A DNA stretch of 64,000 bases from Rubrivivax sp. (GCA_019635285.1 JAHBZS010000008.1:1-64000); one strand, 5' to 3'; positions 50,875 to 59,957 are shown, counted from the stretch's first letter. Translations and numbers: made by a program. Notes: generated by a model not told the origin, from the sequence alone.

Positions 50875-51813
50875 TTAGCCGATCAGGAGTTGCACGTCGA
50901 GGCTCGTGCACACGCGCTGAGCTGACATGGCTGTCGTGAGGAGGCTACCTTGCATAGGCGGCCTGACCTCTCCGCGCGCATGAAGCGCAGCAGCCCGGCC
51001 GTCAGCGGTCACCCAGAGCATTCCGCTGTCCCCCTGAAACGTTCCAGGGCGCTGGACATCGACCACGAGGTCGCTGCGTTCGCCAAGTACTTGCGCTTCG
51101 ACTCCGATGACGAGTGCCCGGCGCTTCGGTTCCGGCACGTCGGGTGCGCGCAGTGCGCTCATTCCGAACAATGGCCGATGAAGAAGCGTTCTGATGTCCG
51201 TCACGACTTGGATTGGTGTTCCACCAGCGGCCCGAGCGAAGAGGGTGGGGTGTCGCAAGTCGAACAGCCCGCAGTCCAGATAGCCGTAGTTGCCCTTGAC
51301 GCCGGTTCCTGGGGAGTAGGAGAGATAGACGCTCTGACCCGCCGGGTCATACCGGCTTTGCTGCGGCATCCATACACTTACGGAAGTTGGCGTTGCGGGG
51401 TTGTCGTCGGCGCCGACTAGGCAGTGCGCGCAAGACACTCCGAAGCGGCCGAACTGTGATACCGCAAAGCAAGTCAGCGTACCCTGCAATTGACCATCGG
51501 AAATGATCGAGGAGGGCGGCAGCGCGTGCTCAACCATCTTCGGCCATTCGATAACGTCAGTGCTAACGATCTCATTGCGAGCCTTCAGCGAAACAGGTAT
51601 GCGCTTCTTTGGGCTGACCTCCGACTTGGGCAACTTCTTGCGGACGAAATAGGTGATCACGAACTGGCCCGTAGGCTGTCCGCCGCGGAGCTTCACCCCC
51701 AGCATCGAGCCGATGATGTCCGTCTTGCTCCCGACCCGGTCGTCGAGCTCGGGACGCAAGTTGGCGAGCGCCTTGATCTGCTGCGCTCGCGTGCGCTTCT
51801 TGGCGTTGGTCAC
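50875..51813 (-). CDS. Trypsin-like serine protease-fold protein
   Basis: A 312-residue protein whose landmarks match a chymotrypsin-fold protease: His130 in FGVSCAHCLVGA, Asp180 in GYLDCGLFDL and Ser263 in GTFQGDSGMLW, in correct order and spacing. The usual GDSGG is GDSGM. An N-terminal region of about 110 residues is unrelated and contains VGSKTDIIGSMLGVKLRGGQPTGQFVITYFVRKKLP, a form seen in NAL1-like bacterial proteins. There is no signal peptide. Its ATG overlaps the stop of the lipoprotein gene upstream (ATGA). Local G+C is visibly lower than that of the surroundings. Substrate unknown. Confidence 0.75.
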   Translation of the reverse strand: MTNAKKRTRAQQIKALANLRPELDDRVGSKTDIIGSMLGVKLRGGQPTGQFVITYFVRKKLPKSEVSPKKRIPVSLKARNEIVSTDVIEWPKMVEHALPPSSIISDGQLQGTLTCFAVSQFGRFGVSCAHCLVGADDNPATPTSVSVWMPQQSRYDPAGQSVYLSYSPGTGVKGNYGYLDCGLFDLRHPTLFARAAGGTPIQVVTDIRTLLHRPLFGMSALRAPDVPEPKRRALVIGVEAQVLGERSDLVVDVQRPGTFQGDSGMLWVTADGRAAALHARGEVRPPMQGSLLTTAMSAQRVCTSLDVQLLIG

Positions 51814-52679
51814 GGCACCTGGACTCGACGCAGGACAGTTGGCTTGCCTGGTGTCTGAACGATTTCGTAGAGTTCAAAGGTCGCCTGCGGCGGCTTTTCT
51901 TCCTTCGGCGCGCTCTCGTCCAACACCTTACCCAACTCGGAGCCCCAGGTGTGGACGATCCTGAGCGAGTTGTCGCGCGCCGTGCTGGCCGTCGCAGCCT
52001 CGAAGTCGTCGAGAATCTTCTTCTGAGCCTTGACTGCGTCGTACTGTTTTGGGGCGGTTGTGGCCTGTTCAGCGTCAACCAGCGCCTTCGCAGCTGCGCT
52101 TAGTGCCTGCGCGACCGATTTAAGTTGAGTGATCTCGCCGGAACTCAGACCAGGTAGATCCGCGGCCCGTGCGCCAATGTCTTTGGCGATGGCTTCGACC
52201 TTCTTGCCGGCCTCGATCGCTGTGCTTGCTGCCTGCTTCGTTGTGATCTCGGAGCGGATCTTGTCAGCTTCGGCCGCGGCCTTGTCGGCGGCGCCTCGAG
52301 CGGTGATCAGTCCAGCTACTTGGCCCATGATCTCGGGTATCTTGGTGTCGACCTGCTGCCCGAAGGCGGTGAGTTGTCCATTGACCAGGGACATGGTGAG
52401 GTTGGACGAGCCAAAGCCAGACTTAGGCTTCGCGTAGACGACCTTTGACTCGTCTGTCAAGTAGACGACGGACACGTCGACCGGCTTGTCTTTCGCCCCA
52501 GTGCGCGTTACGAGCACATACGGCTTGGGTCCATAGTAGACGGGGATGCCAGTCTCCGAGCTGAGTCCTGCGTCCTTGTAGAACGTGACGCCAGCACATC
52601 CGCTGAGCACAATGACGCCAGCTATCGTGAAGCCAAACACTACTGAGCGGCTTTCCATCTTCATACCCATCGCTGTCAT
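51810..52679 (-). CDS. Coiled-coil lipoprotein paired with the protease-like gene
   Basis: A protein of up to 289 residues with a lipoprotein signal: basic start, FGFTIAGVIVLSGC with the lipidated Cys at about residue 28. The first methionine is uncertain (four occur within eight residues). After a beta-rich part, VYYGPKPYVLVTRTGAKDKPVDVSVVYLTDESKVVY, a long helical region (about 120-265) rich in Ala, Lys, Asp and Glu follows, then a C-terminal strand pair FELYEIVQTPGKPTVLRRVQVP. I recognise no family. It is translationally coupled to the protease-like gene, and codon use is less GC-biased than in neighbours. Confidence 0.7.
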   Translation of the reverse strand: MTAMGMKMESRSVVFGFTIAGVIVLSGCAGVTFYKDAGLSSETGIPVYYGPKPYVLVTRTGAKDKPVDVSVVYLTDESKVVYAKPKSGFGSSNLTMSLVNGQLTAFGQQVDTKIPEIMGQVAGLITARGAADKAAAEADKIRSEITTKQAASTAIEAGKKVEAIAKDIGARAADLPGLSSGEITQLKSVAQALSAAAKALVDAEQATTAPKQYDAVKAQKKILDDFEAATASTARDNSLRIVHTWGSELGKVLDESAPKEEKPPQATFELYEIVQTPGKPTVLRRVQVP

Positions 52680-52922
52680 CTCATGGACCGCGGCGAGTGT
52701 CGCATCCGGGGCCAGGGATGCGCATCCTCAACAGTAGGGAGTCAAGATCGGCGCGATCAACGCCCAAGTGGAGACGCTGCGCGGCTGGCCGATCAGGGCG
52801 ACACGCAAGGCATCTCGCCATCGACCGCTATGCGCCCGGATTCTGCGGGCGAATGTTGGTAGAGGATCGCAAGCGGCAATGGGTCACCGGCAAGTGGCGC
52901 TGGCCTGACCCAACCCAATGCC

Positions 52923-54146
52923 TCAATCCCGCGCCGGCGCCTTCGGCAGCCAAGCGAAGGCCAGCGCCCCGATGGCCAGCAGCGAGGCAATGGTCAGCAG
53001 CACGGCGCCGAAGATGTCGCTGCCTTGCGCCTTGGCCAATGACGCCACCAGGCCGGTGAACCACTGCATCAGCGCCACGCCCATGAACATGGCCATCGTG
53101 AACAGGCCCATCGCGCGGCCGACGAGGGCGGCCGGGTAGGCGCTGCGCACCTCGGAATACTGCAGGATCATGTAGCCCGACAGCAGGCCGATGGCCAGCG
53201 ACACGCCGACGTCGACGGCCGCGCTGTGCGCCAGCGCCATGGCCACGAACAGCCCGGCCAGCAGCAGCGAAAAACCCACCAGCCGCCGCTGCCGCGCCGT
53301 GCCGCCGGGGTCGAAGCGGCCGAACAGCGCCGGGCCAACCAGCGAGACGGCCGACACCGCCAGCGCGACGTTGCCGCTCTGCACCAGCGAGAAGCCGTGC
53401 CGCTCGATCAGCAGCGGCCCCAGCCACAGGCCGCGCAGGGTGATGAAGGACGCATAGCAGACGAAGGACAGCACGATGATGCCGGCGGTGTGCGGCAGCT
53501 TCAGCAGCGCCAGGAAGGCCAGCGCGGCCTGGCCCAGGCTTTCGCGCGGCGCGTCGTCGGGCCGCGCCACCGGCGGTTCATGCACCTTCCAGGCGATCAA
53601 CATCCAGGCCGCCACCGAGCAGCCGGCCAGCACGAAGAAGCCGACGCGCCAGGATGTCGCCTCCACCAGCCAGGCCAGCGGCGTGCCGGTGGCCAGCAGG
53701 CCGATGCCGCCCAGGCTCATGATCGTGCCCGACAGCGCGGTGAAGCGCGCCGGCGGGAAGTGGCGCGCGATGAAGATGGTGCACACCAGGAAGGCGGGCG
53801 CGCAGCCGACGCCGATGAGCACCTGGCCCAGCATCAGCGTGGGGTAGTCGGGCGCCAGCCCCGACACCAGCGCGCCGGCGATGGCCAGCGGAAAGCTGCT
53901 CAGCAGCGTGCGCCGCACGCCGTACAGGTCGATGCCGATGCCCATGAAGAGCTGCATCGCGCCGAAGGCGAAGTGGAAGGCGCCGGCAAAGCTGCCCAGC
54001 TGCTGTGGCGACAGGCCAAACTCGGCCTGCAGCGGCGCCGCCAGGATGGCGGCCACCGTGCGGAAGGCCTGGCTCATGGCGAACGCCGCCGTCAGGGCCA
54101 GCAGCATGACCCGGGGCGAGGCGCGCGCCGGGCCGTGCATGGTCAT
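52923..54146 (-). CDS. MFS transporter
   Basis: A 407-residue major facilitator with twelve hydrophobic helices. FAMSQAFRTVAAILAAPLQAEFGLSPQQLGSFAGAFHFAFGAMQLFMGIGIDLYGVRRTLL contains the A-motif, and the central loop is KVHEPPVARPDDAPRESLGQAAL. It starts with ATGA overlapping the stop of the transglutaminase-like gene and closes the minus-strand operon of thioesterase, acyl-CoA ligase and transglutaminase. In that setting it may import an aromatic acid, an inference from the divergent feruloyl-CoA synthase. Confidence 0.85.
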   Translation of the reverse strand: MTMHGPARASPRVMLLALTAAFAMSQAFRTVAAILAAPLQAEFGLSPQQLGSFAGAFHFAFGAMQLFMGIGIDLYGVRRTLLSSFPLAIAGALVSGLAPDYPTLMLGQVLIGVGCAPAFLVCTIFIARHFPPARFTALSGTIMSLGGIGLLATGTPLAWLVEATSWRVGFFVLAGCSVAAWMLIAWKVHEPPVARPDDAPRESLGQAALAFLALLKLPHTAGIIVLSFVCYASFITLRGLWLGPLLIERHGFSLVQSGNVALAVSAVSLVGPALFGRFDPGGTARQRRLVGFSLLLAGLFVAMALAHSAAVDVGVSLAIGLLSGYMILQYSEVRSAYPAALVGRAMGLFTMAMFMGVALMQWFTGLVASLAKAQGSDIFGAVLLTIASLLAIGALAFAWLPKAPARD

Positions 54147-54823
54147 CGCGCGGCGCGTTCGGCGGCGGCGTCGGCGGCGAAGTCGCCCTCCTGCACGCTG
54201 TTCTGCAGCGGCATCTTCGGGTAGTGCACGGCAAAAGCATCCAGGATGCGCTGCAGCGGCACGTCGTCGAAGGCGCCGTGCATCGCCACGTATTCCATGT
54301 GGCGGTTGCCGGCCTTGTCGAAGGGGTGGTAGATCGAGTCGGCGCGGCCGTCGAATTCCAGCGGCAGCAGCCCGAAGCGGTCGCACAGCTCGATGTTGAA
54401 GGCCGGCGTGGCCTTGATCCACTGGCCGTCCAGCCACAGGTCGGTGTAGCCGTGCCAGACGAACAGGTCGCTGCCCATGCTCTGGCGCAGCCGCTCGGTG
54501 CTCATGTGGTTGCGCACGTCGGCGTAGCCCACGCGCGCCGGGATGCCGGCGGCACGCGCCACCGCCGCCAGCAGCGCGGCCTTGGGCACGCACCAGCCGT
54601 AGCCGATGTCCAGCACAGTGCTGCCCTTCATGCCGTGCACGCTCAGGTCGATGCGGTAAGGGTCGTAGCGAAAGCCGTCGCGCACCGCGTAATACAGCGC
54701 CACCGCGCGCTCGCGGTCGTTGCTGCCTTGTGCGTGCTGCTGGGCGAAGGCGATGACCGCCGGATGGTCACTGTCCACCATCGAGGCGGGTTGCAGGCTC
54801 GTCGGGGCGGGGGTCGTGTCCAT
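54143..54823 (-). CDS. Transglutaminase-like domain protein
   Basis: A 226-residue cytosolic protein with a transglutaminase/protease-like core. The catalytic Cys lies in DIGYGWCVPKAALLAAVARAAGIPARVGYADVRNH, the His in FVWHGYTDLWLDGQWIKATPAFN, and the Asp candidate in the following strand (FNIELCDRF). Length and wording fit the 'transglutaminase family' proteins often found with acyl-CoA ligases, whose role is not known. It lies 3 bp after the ligase gene and overlaps the MFS gene start by 4 bases. Confidence 0.85.
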   Translation of the reverse strand: MDTTPAPTSLQPASMVDSDHPAVIAFAQQHAQGSNDRERAVALYYAVRDGFRYDPYRIDLSVHGMKGSTVLDIGYGWCVPKAALLAAVARAAGIPARVGYADVRNHMSTERLRQSMGSDLFVWHGYTDLWLDGQWIKATPAFNIELCDRFGLLPLEFDGRADSIYHPFDKAGNRHMEYVAMHGAFDDVPLQRILDAFAVHYPKMPLQNSVQEGDFAADAAAERAAR

Positions 54824-54826
54824 GGC

Positions 54827-56428
54827 TCAGGGGTTCGTGGCTTCGGGTTCGGCGTCGAGCATACGTCGCAGCTCGGCCTTCGCGATCTTCTCCAGCGTCG
54901 AGCGCGGGAAGTCCTTGACGAGGCGCAACTCGCGCGGGCGCTTGAAATCGGCCAGCTGCGCACTGCAGGCGGCGGCCACGCGGTCCAGCAGGTCGATGTC
55001 GGCATGCGCGGCCGGCAGCACGAAGAGCACCGGGATCTCGTCCAGCATCGGGTGCTTGCGGGCGACCACCGCACATTCGTGCACGCCGGCCACCTGCAGC
55101 ACCACGCGCTCGATCTCGCTGGCGGCGACGTTCTCGCCGCCCACCTTGAGCATGTCCTTGGTTCGGTCGCCGAACTGCAGGCTGCCGTCGTCGAGGATGT
55201 TGACGCGGTCGCCGGTGCGGAACCAGCCGTCGGCGTCGAAGCTGTCGGCGGTGGCGCGCGGGTTGGCCAGGTATTCGTGGAACAGCGACAGCCCGCGCAC
55301 GCCGCGGATCAGCAGCTGGCCGCTGCCGCCGGGGCCGACGTGGCGCGCGTCGCGCACCGGCACCGCATCGTCCTCGACGACGGCGATGCCGTATTCGGGC
55401 GCCGGCCGGCCGATGCTCAGCGGCCGGTTGGGCAGGTGCGGGCTGCCGACGATGCCGTGCGTGATGGTCTCGGTCATGCCCCACCAGCCGATGGTCTTGA
55501 CGCGGAAATGCGCGTCGGTGGGCGGCTCGTTGATGGCGCTGCCCCACAGCCGGTAGTGGTGCGCCGGCACCTCGTGCTCCATCAGCGCCTTGACGCAGAA
55601 GGGCACCAGCGAGGTCCAGGTGCAGCGGTGGGCCAGCGACACCGGCCAGAAGCGGCTGGCCGAAAAACGCGGCATGACCACCGCGGTGGCGCCCGCCCAC
55701 AGGCAGGCCAGCACCGAATAGGCCTGCGCGTTGGTGTGGAACAGCGGCAGGTGCACCAGGTGCACGTCCTCGGGGCGCAGGTCCTCGTGCAGCGCGTTGA
55801 TGCGCGCGCCCCACAGCGCGTTGGCATGGGTCCACAGCACGCCCTTGGGCCGCGACGTGGTGCCCGAGGTGTACTGCACGCTGCATGGCGCCAGCGGGTC
55901 GGGCGCATGCCGCGGCGGCGGCTCGGCATCCAGCGCATCGAACAACAGGCCGCGCTCCACCGGATGCTCGGGCGGCACGCCGTTGTCGTCCAGCGTCACG
56001 GCCAGCCACTTCAGCCCGGTGCAGGACTTGGCCACCAGCTCGGCGAAGCGCGGCTGCGTGATGCCGGCCACGGCCTCGCTGTGCTCGGCGTAGTAGGCCA
56101 GCTCGTCGCCCACGGCGCGCGCGTTGGTGGTCACCGCCACCGCGCCCAGCCAGGCGCAGGCATACCAGGCCAGCAGCGCTTCGGCGCAGTTGTCCAGGTG
56201 GATCAGCACACGCTCGCCGCGGCGCACGCCGCGCTGGTGCAGGCCGCCGGCAATGCGCTGCACACGCGCCAGAAACTCGCCGTAGCTGTAGCGCTTCGCG
56301 GGCCCGTCGAAGGGCACCCAGACGATGAACGCATGGTCGCGGCGCGTGGCCGCGCGCTGTTCCAGCAGCCAGGGCAGGTCCATGCCCAGGAAGGGGTGGG
56401 CATCCTGGGGCGTCAGCAGCAGCGACAT
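54827..56428 (-). CDS. AMP-dependent acyl-CoA synthetase/ligase
   Basis: A 533-residue adenylate-forming enzyme. The phosphate loop is VQYTSGTTSRPKGVLWTH, the second motif WGMTETITHGIVG, and the hinge FRTGDRVNILDDGSLQFGDRTKDMLKVGGENVAASEIE with the catalytic Lys in LEKIAKAELRR. It activates a carboxylic acid with ATP and CoA; the bulky substrate pocket residues cannot be read reliably. The start at 56428 matches the conserved N-terminus. A thioesterase gene lies 11 bp upstream and a transglutaminase-like gene 3 bp downstream. The divergent feruloyl-CoA synthase suggests an aromatic or phenylpropanoid acid. Confidence 0.87.
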   Translation of the reverse strand: MSLLLTPQDAHPFLGMDLPWLLEQRAATRRDHAFIVWVPFDGPAKRYSYGEFLARVQRIAGGLHQRGVRRGERVLIHLDNCAEALLAWYACAWLGAVAVTTNARAVGDELAYYAEHSEAVAGITQPRFAELVAKSCTGLKWLAVTLDDNGVPPEHPVERGLLFDALDAEPPPRHAPDPLAPCSVQYTSGTTSRPKGVLWTHANALWGARINALHEDLRPEDVHLVHLPLFHTNAQAYSVLACLWAGATAVVMPRFSASRFWPVSLAHRCTWTSLVPFCVKALMEHEVPAHHYRLWGSAINEPPTDAHFRVKTIGWWGMTETITHGIVGSPHLPNRPLSIGRPAPEYGIAVVEDDAVPVRDARHVGPGGSGQLLIRGVRGLSLFHEYLANPRATADSFDADGWFRTGDRVNILDDGSLQFGDRTKDMLKVGGENVAASEIERVVLQVAGVHECAVVARKHPMLDEIPVLFVLPAAHADIDLLDRVAAACSAQLADFKRPRELRLVKDFPRSTLEKIAKAELRRMLDAEPEATNP

Positions 56429-56439
56429 CGGCGGGCCTT

Positions 56440-56913
56440 TCAGGGTTTGGCGAAGGCCTGGGCCGCGGGCCCGGGCGCGTCGCCGAAGCGCGGGCCGATC
56501 TTGAAGACGCCGCTGGCACGTGCCACCGGCTCGCCGTCGGCCGTGACCAGGCCCTGCATGAACACCAGGCTGCGCGTGCTGCGCAGCAGCTGGCCTTCGC
56601 CCTGCACCCAGGCGCCTTTGGGCGACGGCGCCAGGTAGTCGACCTGCAGGCTGATGGTCGGCAGGAAACGCTCGCTCAAGGCGTCCGACAGGTGGTGCGC
56701 CGAGATCGGCAGCAGCATGTCGCAGAAGGTGGCGATCATGCCGCCGTGACAGATGCCCATCGGGTTGCAATGGCGCGGCTCGACGCGAAAGCCCAGCAGC
56801 ACGCCGTGCTCGAGCTTCTTCTGGTACAGCGGGCCGTTGCCGGCGATGAAGCCGTCGCCGAAGCGACGCGGCTTGAAGCCTTCGGGGATCTTCGGTTCGG
56901 TGTCGGCAGACAT
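56440..56913 (-). CDS. PaaI family thioesterase
   Basis: A 157-residue hot-dog-fold thioesterase of the PaaI/4HBT type. The active-site helix is MGICHGGMIATFCDMLLPISAHH, carrying the HGG and Asp that activate water, followed by TISLQVDYLAPSPKGAWVQGEG. An ATG four codons upstream (56925) is an alternative start. First gene of the operon with acyl-CoA ligase, transglutaminase-like protein and MFS. It may rescue CoA from dead-end aromatic CoA esters. Only 62 bp separate it from the divergent feruloyl-CoA synthase gene, so the two promoters are interlocked. Confidence 0.87.
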   Translation of the reverse strand: MSADTEPKIPEGFKPRRFGDGFIAGNGPLYQKKLEHGVLLGFRVEPRHCNPMGICHGGMIATFCDMLLPISAHHLSDALSERFLPTISLQVDYLAPSPKGAWVQGEGQLLRSTRSLVFMQGLVTADGEPVARASGVFKIGPRFGDAPGPAAQAFAKP

Positions 56914-56975
56914 GCAAGAGTCCATGAGCAGCGATCCCTATTCTGCGTGAAGCCGTTCGAAGTCAGACTGCGTGC

Positions 56976-58835
56976 ATGAATGAAACCCCACTCCCGCCAT
57001 TCAAGAAGCTGAACTGGCTGCGTCGCGACATCGAGCTGACGCGGCGCGCCGACGGCAGCATGATCCTGCGCTCGCGCGTGCCGCTGGGCCGCAGCGCGCC
57101 GCACATCCCGAGCCTGCTGCGCCATTGGGCCGCGCAGCGGCCGCAGCAGACCTGGCTGGCGCAGCGGCGCGGGGCTGACGGCGCGTGGTCGGAGCTGAGC
57201 TACGCGCAGGCGCGGCAGACGGTGGATGCGCTGACGCAGGCGCTGCTGGACCGTGGCCTGGGGCCCGAGCGGCCGGTGGCCATCCTCAGCGGCAATTCGC
57301 TGGAGCATGCGCTGATGACCTTCGCCGCGATGCAGGCCGGCGCGCCGGCCGCGCCGGTGTCGCCGGCCTATTCGCTGATGAGCCAGGACCATGCCAAGCT
57401 GCGCTACATCTTCGAGCTCATCCGCCCCGGCCTGGTGATGGTGCAGGACGGCCCGAGCTTCGCCAAGGCGCTGGCCGCGCTGGACCTGCGCGGCGTCACC
57501 CTGGTGCACGTGCAGCGCGCGCCCGAGGGCCTGCCCAGCGTGCCCTATGCCGAGCTGGCGGCCACCGCGGTGACGCCGCAGGTGGATGCGGCGCTGGCGC
57601 GGCTGACGCACGACAGCGTCGGCAAGCTGCTGTTCACGTCCGGCTCCACCGGCATGCCCAAGGCGGTGATCAACACCCAGCGCATGATGTGCGCCAACCT
57701 GGCGATGGCCCTGCAGACGCGCGAGGCCGGCCCGGACGACCCGCCGCCGGTGTACCTGGACTGGCTGCCGTGGAACCACACCATGGGCGGCAATGCCACC
57801 TTCCACACGCTGCTGGGCCATGGCGGCACGCTGTACATCGACGAAGGCCGCCCGCTGCCGGGGCTGTTCGACACCACGCTGCGCAACCTGCGCGACGTGT
57901 CGCCCACCACCTTCTCCAACGTGCCCGCGGGCTACGCCATGCTGGCCAGCGCGCTGGAGCAGGACGAGGCGCTGGCGCGCAAGTTCTTCGCGCGGCTCAA
58001 CCTGCTCAGCTACGGCGGCGCCACGCTCAGCGACGACCTGTACCGGCGCATGCAGGCGCTGGCCGTCAAGCACACCGGCCGGCGCATCGTCTTCTTCACC
58101 GGCTGGGGCTCCACCGAGACCGCGCCCACCGCCACGTCCACCTACTGGGAGACCGAGCGCGTGGGCCTGATCGGTCTGCCGCATCCGGGCGTGGAGCTGA
58201 AGCTGGTGCCGGCCGGGCCGAAGTACGAGCTGCGCCTGCGCGGCAGCATCGTCACGCCCGGCTACCACCGCCAGCCGGAGCTGACGCAGGCCGCCTTCGA
58301 CGACGAAGGCTTCTACAAGATCGGCGACGCCGGCGTCTTTGTCGACCCGGACGATCCGTCGCAGGGTCTGATCTTCGCCGGTCGCGTGGTCGAGGACTTC
58401 AAGCTCGAATCGGGCACCTTCGTGCACGTGGGCACCCTGCGCGTGGCGGCCATCGCCGCGGCGTCGCCGGTGATCCAGGACGCGCTGGTCGCCGGGCAGG
58501 ACAAGCCCTACGTGGCGCTGCTGGCCTGGCCCAACCTGCTAGCCTGCCGGCAGCTGGCCGGCCGGCCCGAGGCCACGCTCGACGAGCTGATGCGCGAGCC
58601 GGCGGTGCGCGAGCGCGTGCGCGCAGGCCTGGCGGCGCACAACGCGGCGCAGACCGGCAGCAGCCAGCGCATCCATCGGGTGCTGCTGATGAGCGAACCG
58701 CCGTCCATCGACGGCAACGAGCTCACCGACAAGGGCTACATCAACCAGCGCGCGGCGCTGCAGCGGCGCGCGGGCCTGGTGCAGGCGCTGTATGCCGACC
58801 CGCCGGGGCCCGAGGTGATCGTCGTCGAGGCCTGA
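56976..58835 (+). CDS. fcs: Feruloyl-CoA synthase
   Basis: A 619-residue adenylate-forming enzyme matching feruloyl-CoA synthases of proteobacteria, longer than ordinary ligases. It activates ferulate, caffeate or p-coumarate with ATP and CoA as the first step of side-chain removal. The phosphate loop is KLLFTSGSTGMPKAVINTQRMMCAN. DWLPWNHTMGGNATFHTLLGHGGTLYIDEGRPLPG is characteristic of Fcs, and the late segment FFTGWGSTETAPTATSTYW is the A5 motif. GKVVEDFKL-type hinge (AGRVVEDFKLESGTFV) and ELTDKGYINQ with catalytic Lys follow. The partner enoyl-CoA hydratase/aldolase is not in the window. Confidence 0.93.
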   Translation: MNETPLPPFKKLNWLRRDIELTRRADGSMILRSRVPLGRSAPHIPSLLRHWAAQRPQQTWLAQRRGADGAWSELSYAQARQTVDALTQALLDRGLGPERPVAILSGNSLEHALMTFAAMQAGAPAAPVSPAYSLMSQDHAKLRYIFELIRPGLVMVQDGPSFAKALAALDLRGVTLVHVQRAPEGLPSVPYAELAATAVTPQVDAALARLTHDSVGKLLFTSGSTGMPKAVINTQRMMCANLAMALQTREAGPDDPPPVYLDWLPWNHTMGGNATFHTLLGHGGTLYIDEGRPLPGLFDTTLRNLRDVSPTTFSNVPAGYAMLASALEQDEALARKFFARLNLLSYGGATLSDDLYRRMQALAVKHTGRRIVFFTGWGSTETAPTATSTYWETERVGLIGLPHPGVELKLVPAGPKYELRLRGSIVTPGYHRQPELTQAAFDDEGFYKIGDAGVFVDPDDPSQGLIFAGRVVEDFKLESGTFVHVGTLRVAAIAAASPVIQDALVAGQDKPYVALLAWPNLLACRQLAGRPEATLDELMREPAVRERVRAGLAAHNAAQTGSSQRIHRVLLMSEPPSIDGNELTDKGYINQRAALQRRAGLVQALYADPPGPEVIVVEA

Positions 58836-58836
58836 C

Positions 58837-59490
58837 TCAGCCGGGCGGCTCGACCCCGGCCGACCAGCCAGGCAGCCGCAGGCCGCTGAGCATGGCGGCG
58901 GCGCGCAGCCCGCTGCCGACCGCGGCGCCGACCAGCAGGCTCAGGCTGTCCGACAGGCCTGCTGCCTGCGCGCCCACCACCGCCCAGCCGCCGGCGAAGG
59001 CGCACACCGCATACGGCTGCCGGTCCTTGAAGGCACGCGGGATCTCGTTGACGACGATGTCGCGCAGCACGCCGCCGAAGGCCGCGGTGACCACGCCCAT
59101 CAGCACCGCCACGATGGCCGGTAGGCCCTGCGCCAGCGCGAGCTGCGTGCCGCTGGCGCTGAAGAGTCCCAGGCCCAGCGCATCGGGCCACTGCATCGCG
59201 CGCTCGGTGGGCCTGAAGTGGCGCGCACGCAGCACGAACATGGCCGCGATGCACAACCCCAGCAGCGCCCACAGCCAGCTGGCGTGCTCCACCCAGAAGA
59301 AGGGCCGCCGGTCCAGCAGCACGTCGCGCAGCGTGCCGCCGCCGAAAGCGGTGAGGCCGGCGACCACGCACACGCCCACCGCATCGAGCCGCTTGCGCGC
59401 TGCTTCCAGCAACCCCGACAGCGCGAAGGCCAAGGTCGCGACGGCCTCCACCACGGTCATCAGCAGCGTGTAGAGCGTGTGGTCGGGCAT
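58837..59490 (-). CDS. TRIC/UPF0126 family cation channel protein
   Basis: A 217-residue membrane protein of the UPF0126/YicG-TRIC family, trimeric K+/cation channels or glycine-related transporters. The internal duplication is visible as FGGGTLRDVLLDRRPFFWV and FGGVLRDIVVNEIPRAF, each with three flanking helices, for seven helices in all. The gene is convergent with feruloyl-CoA synthase, ending 1 bp from it, and is followed upstream by a CopD-like gene on the same strand. Confidence 0.9.
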   Translation of the reverse strand: MPDHTLYTLLMTVVEAVATLAFALSGLLEAARKRLDAVGVCVVAGLTAFGGGTLRDVLLDRRPFFWVEHASWLWALLGLCIAAMFVLRARHFRPTERAMQWPDALGLGLFSASGTQLALAQGLPAIVAVLMGVVTAAFGGVLRDIVVNEIPRAFKDRQPYAVCAFAGGWAVVGAQAAGLSDSLSLLVGAAVGSGLRAAAMLSGLRLPGWSAGVEPPG

Positions 59491-59498
59491 GGCCGCGC

Positions 59499-59957
59499 TC
59501 AGCCGCCGCGCGCCCAGGCGGCCAGCACGAACACCAGCGTGCCGAGCACGAGATTCAGCACGACGCGCTGCCGGATCGCGTCCAGCGGCGCGGCGGCGAG
59601 CGGCCAGGTCTGCGCGGCCACGGCGCGTTGCAGCCGCGGATACAAGGCCAGCCGGATGTGCAGGTAGATGGCGGTCATCAGCAGGCCGAGCGCCAGCATG
59701 CCGTGCACGCCCCAGGGCGCGGCGGCCAGGCCACCGCCCAGGTGCAACATCGCCAGGCCGCTGGCCCAGAGCACGGCGATGGCGATGTTCACCGCGGCAA
59801 AGAAACGGCCCAGTGCGGCCGCCATCAGCGGCAGGCGCTGCGGCGGCGGCAGCGTCTGCACGGCAGCGGGACGCACCGCGAAGTGCATCGTCGCCATGCC
59901 ACCGACCCACAGCGCGGCGGCCAGCAGATGCAGGCAGAGCAGAAGGGCGAAGAGCAT
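59499..59957 (-). CDS. CopD family membrane protein
   Basis: A protein of about 152 residues with four hydrophobic helices, matching the short CopD/DUF2214-like group. The first helix FALLLCLHLLAAALWVGGMATMHFAVRP holds the H-x(n)-WVGGM signature, and LRRFF-type helix two is LGRFFAAVNIAIAVLWASGLAML. The C-terminal helix ends AAWARGG. A start at 60008 would add 17 residues without a ribosome-binding site. Role in copper handling is only a family-level guess. Confidence 0.78.
   Translation of the reverse strand: MLFALLLCLHLLAAALWVGGMATMHFAVRPAAVQTLPPPQRLPLMAAALGRFFAAVNIAIAVLWASGLAMLHLGGGLAAAPWGVHGMLALGLLMTAIYLHIRLALYPRLQRAVAAQTWPLAAAPLDAIRQRVVLNLVLGTLVFVLAAWARGG

Noticed and set aside
52680-52922. 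A possible small gene between the lipoprotein and MFS genes (frame from 52697)
   Set aside because: No ribosome-binding site, no similarity, and the frame runs deep into the MFS gene on the opposite strand.
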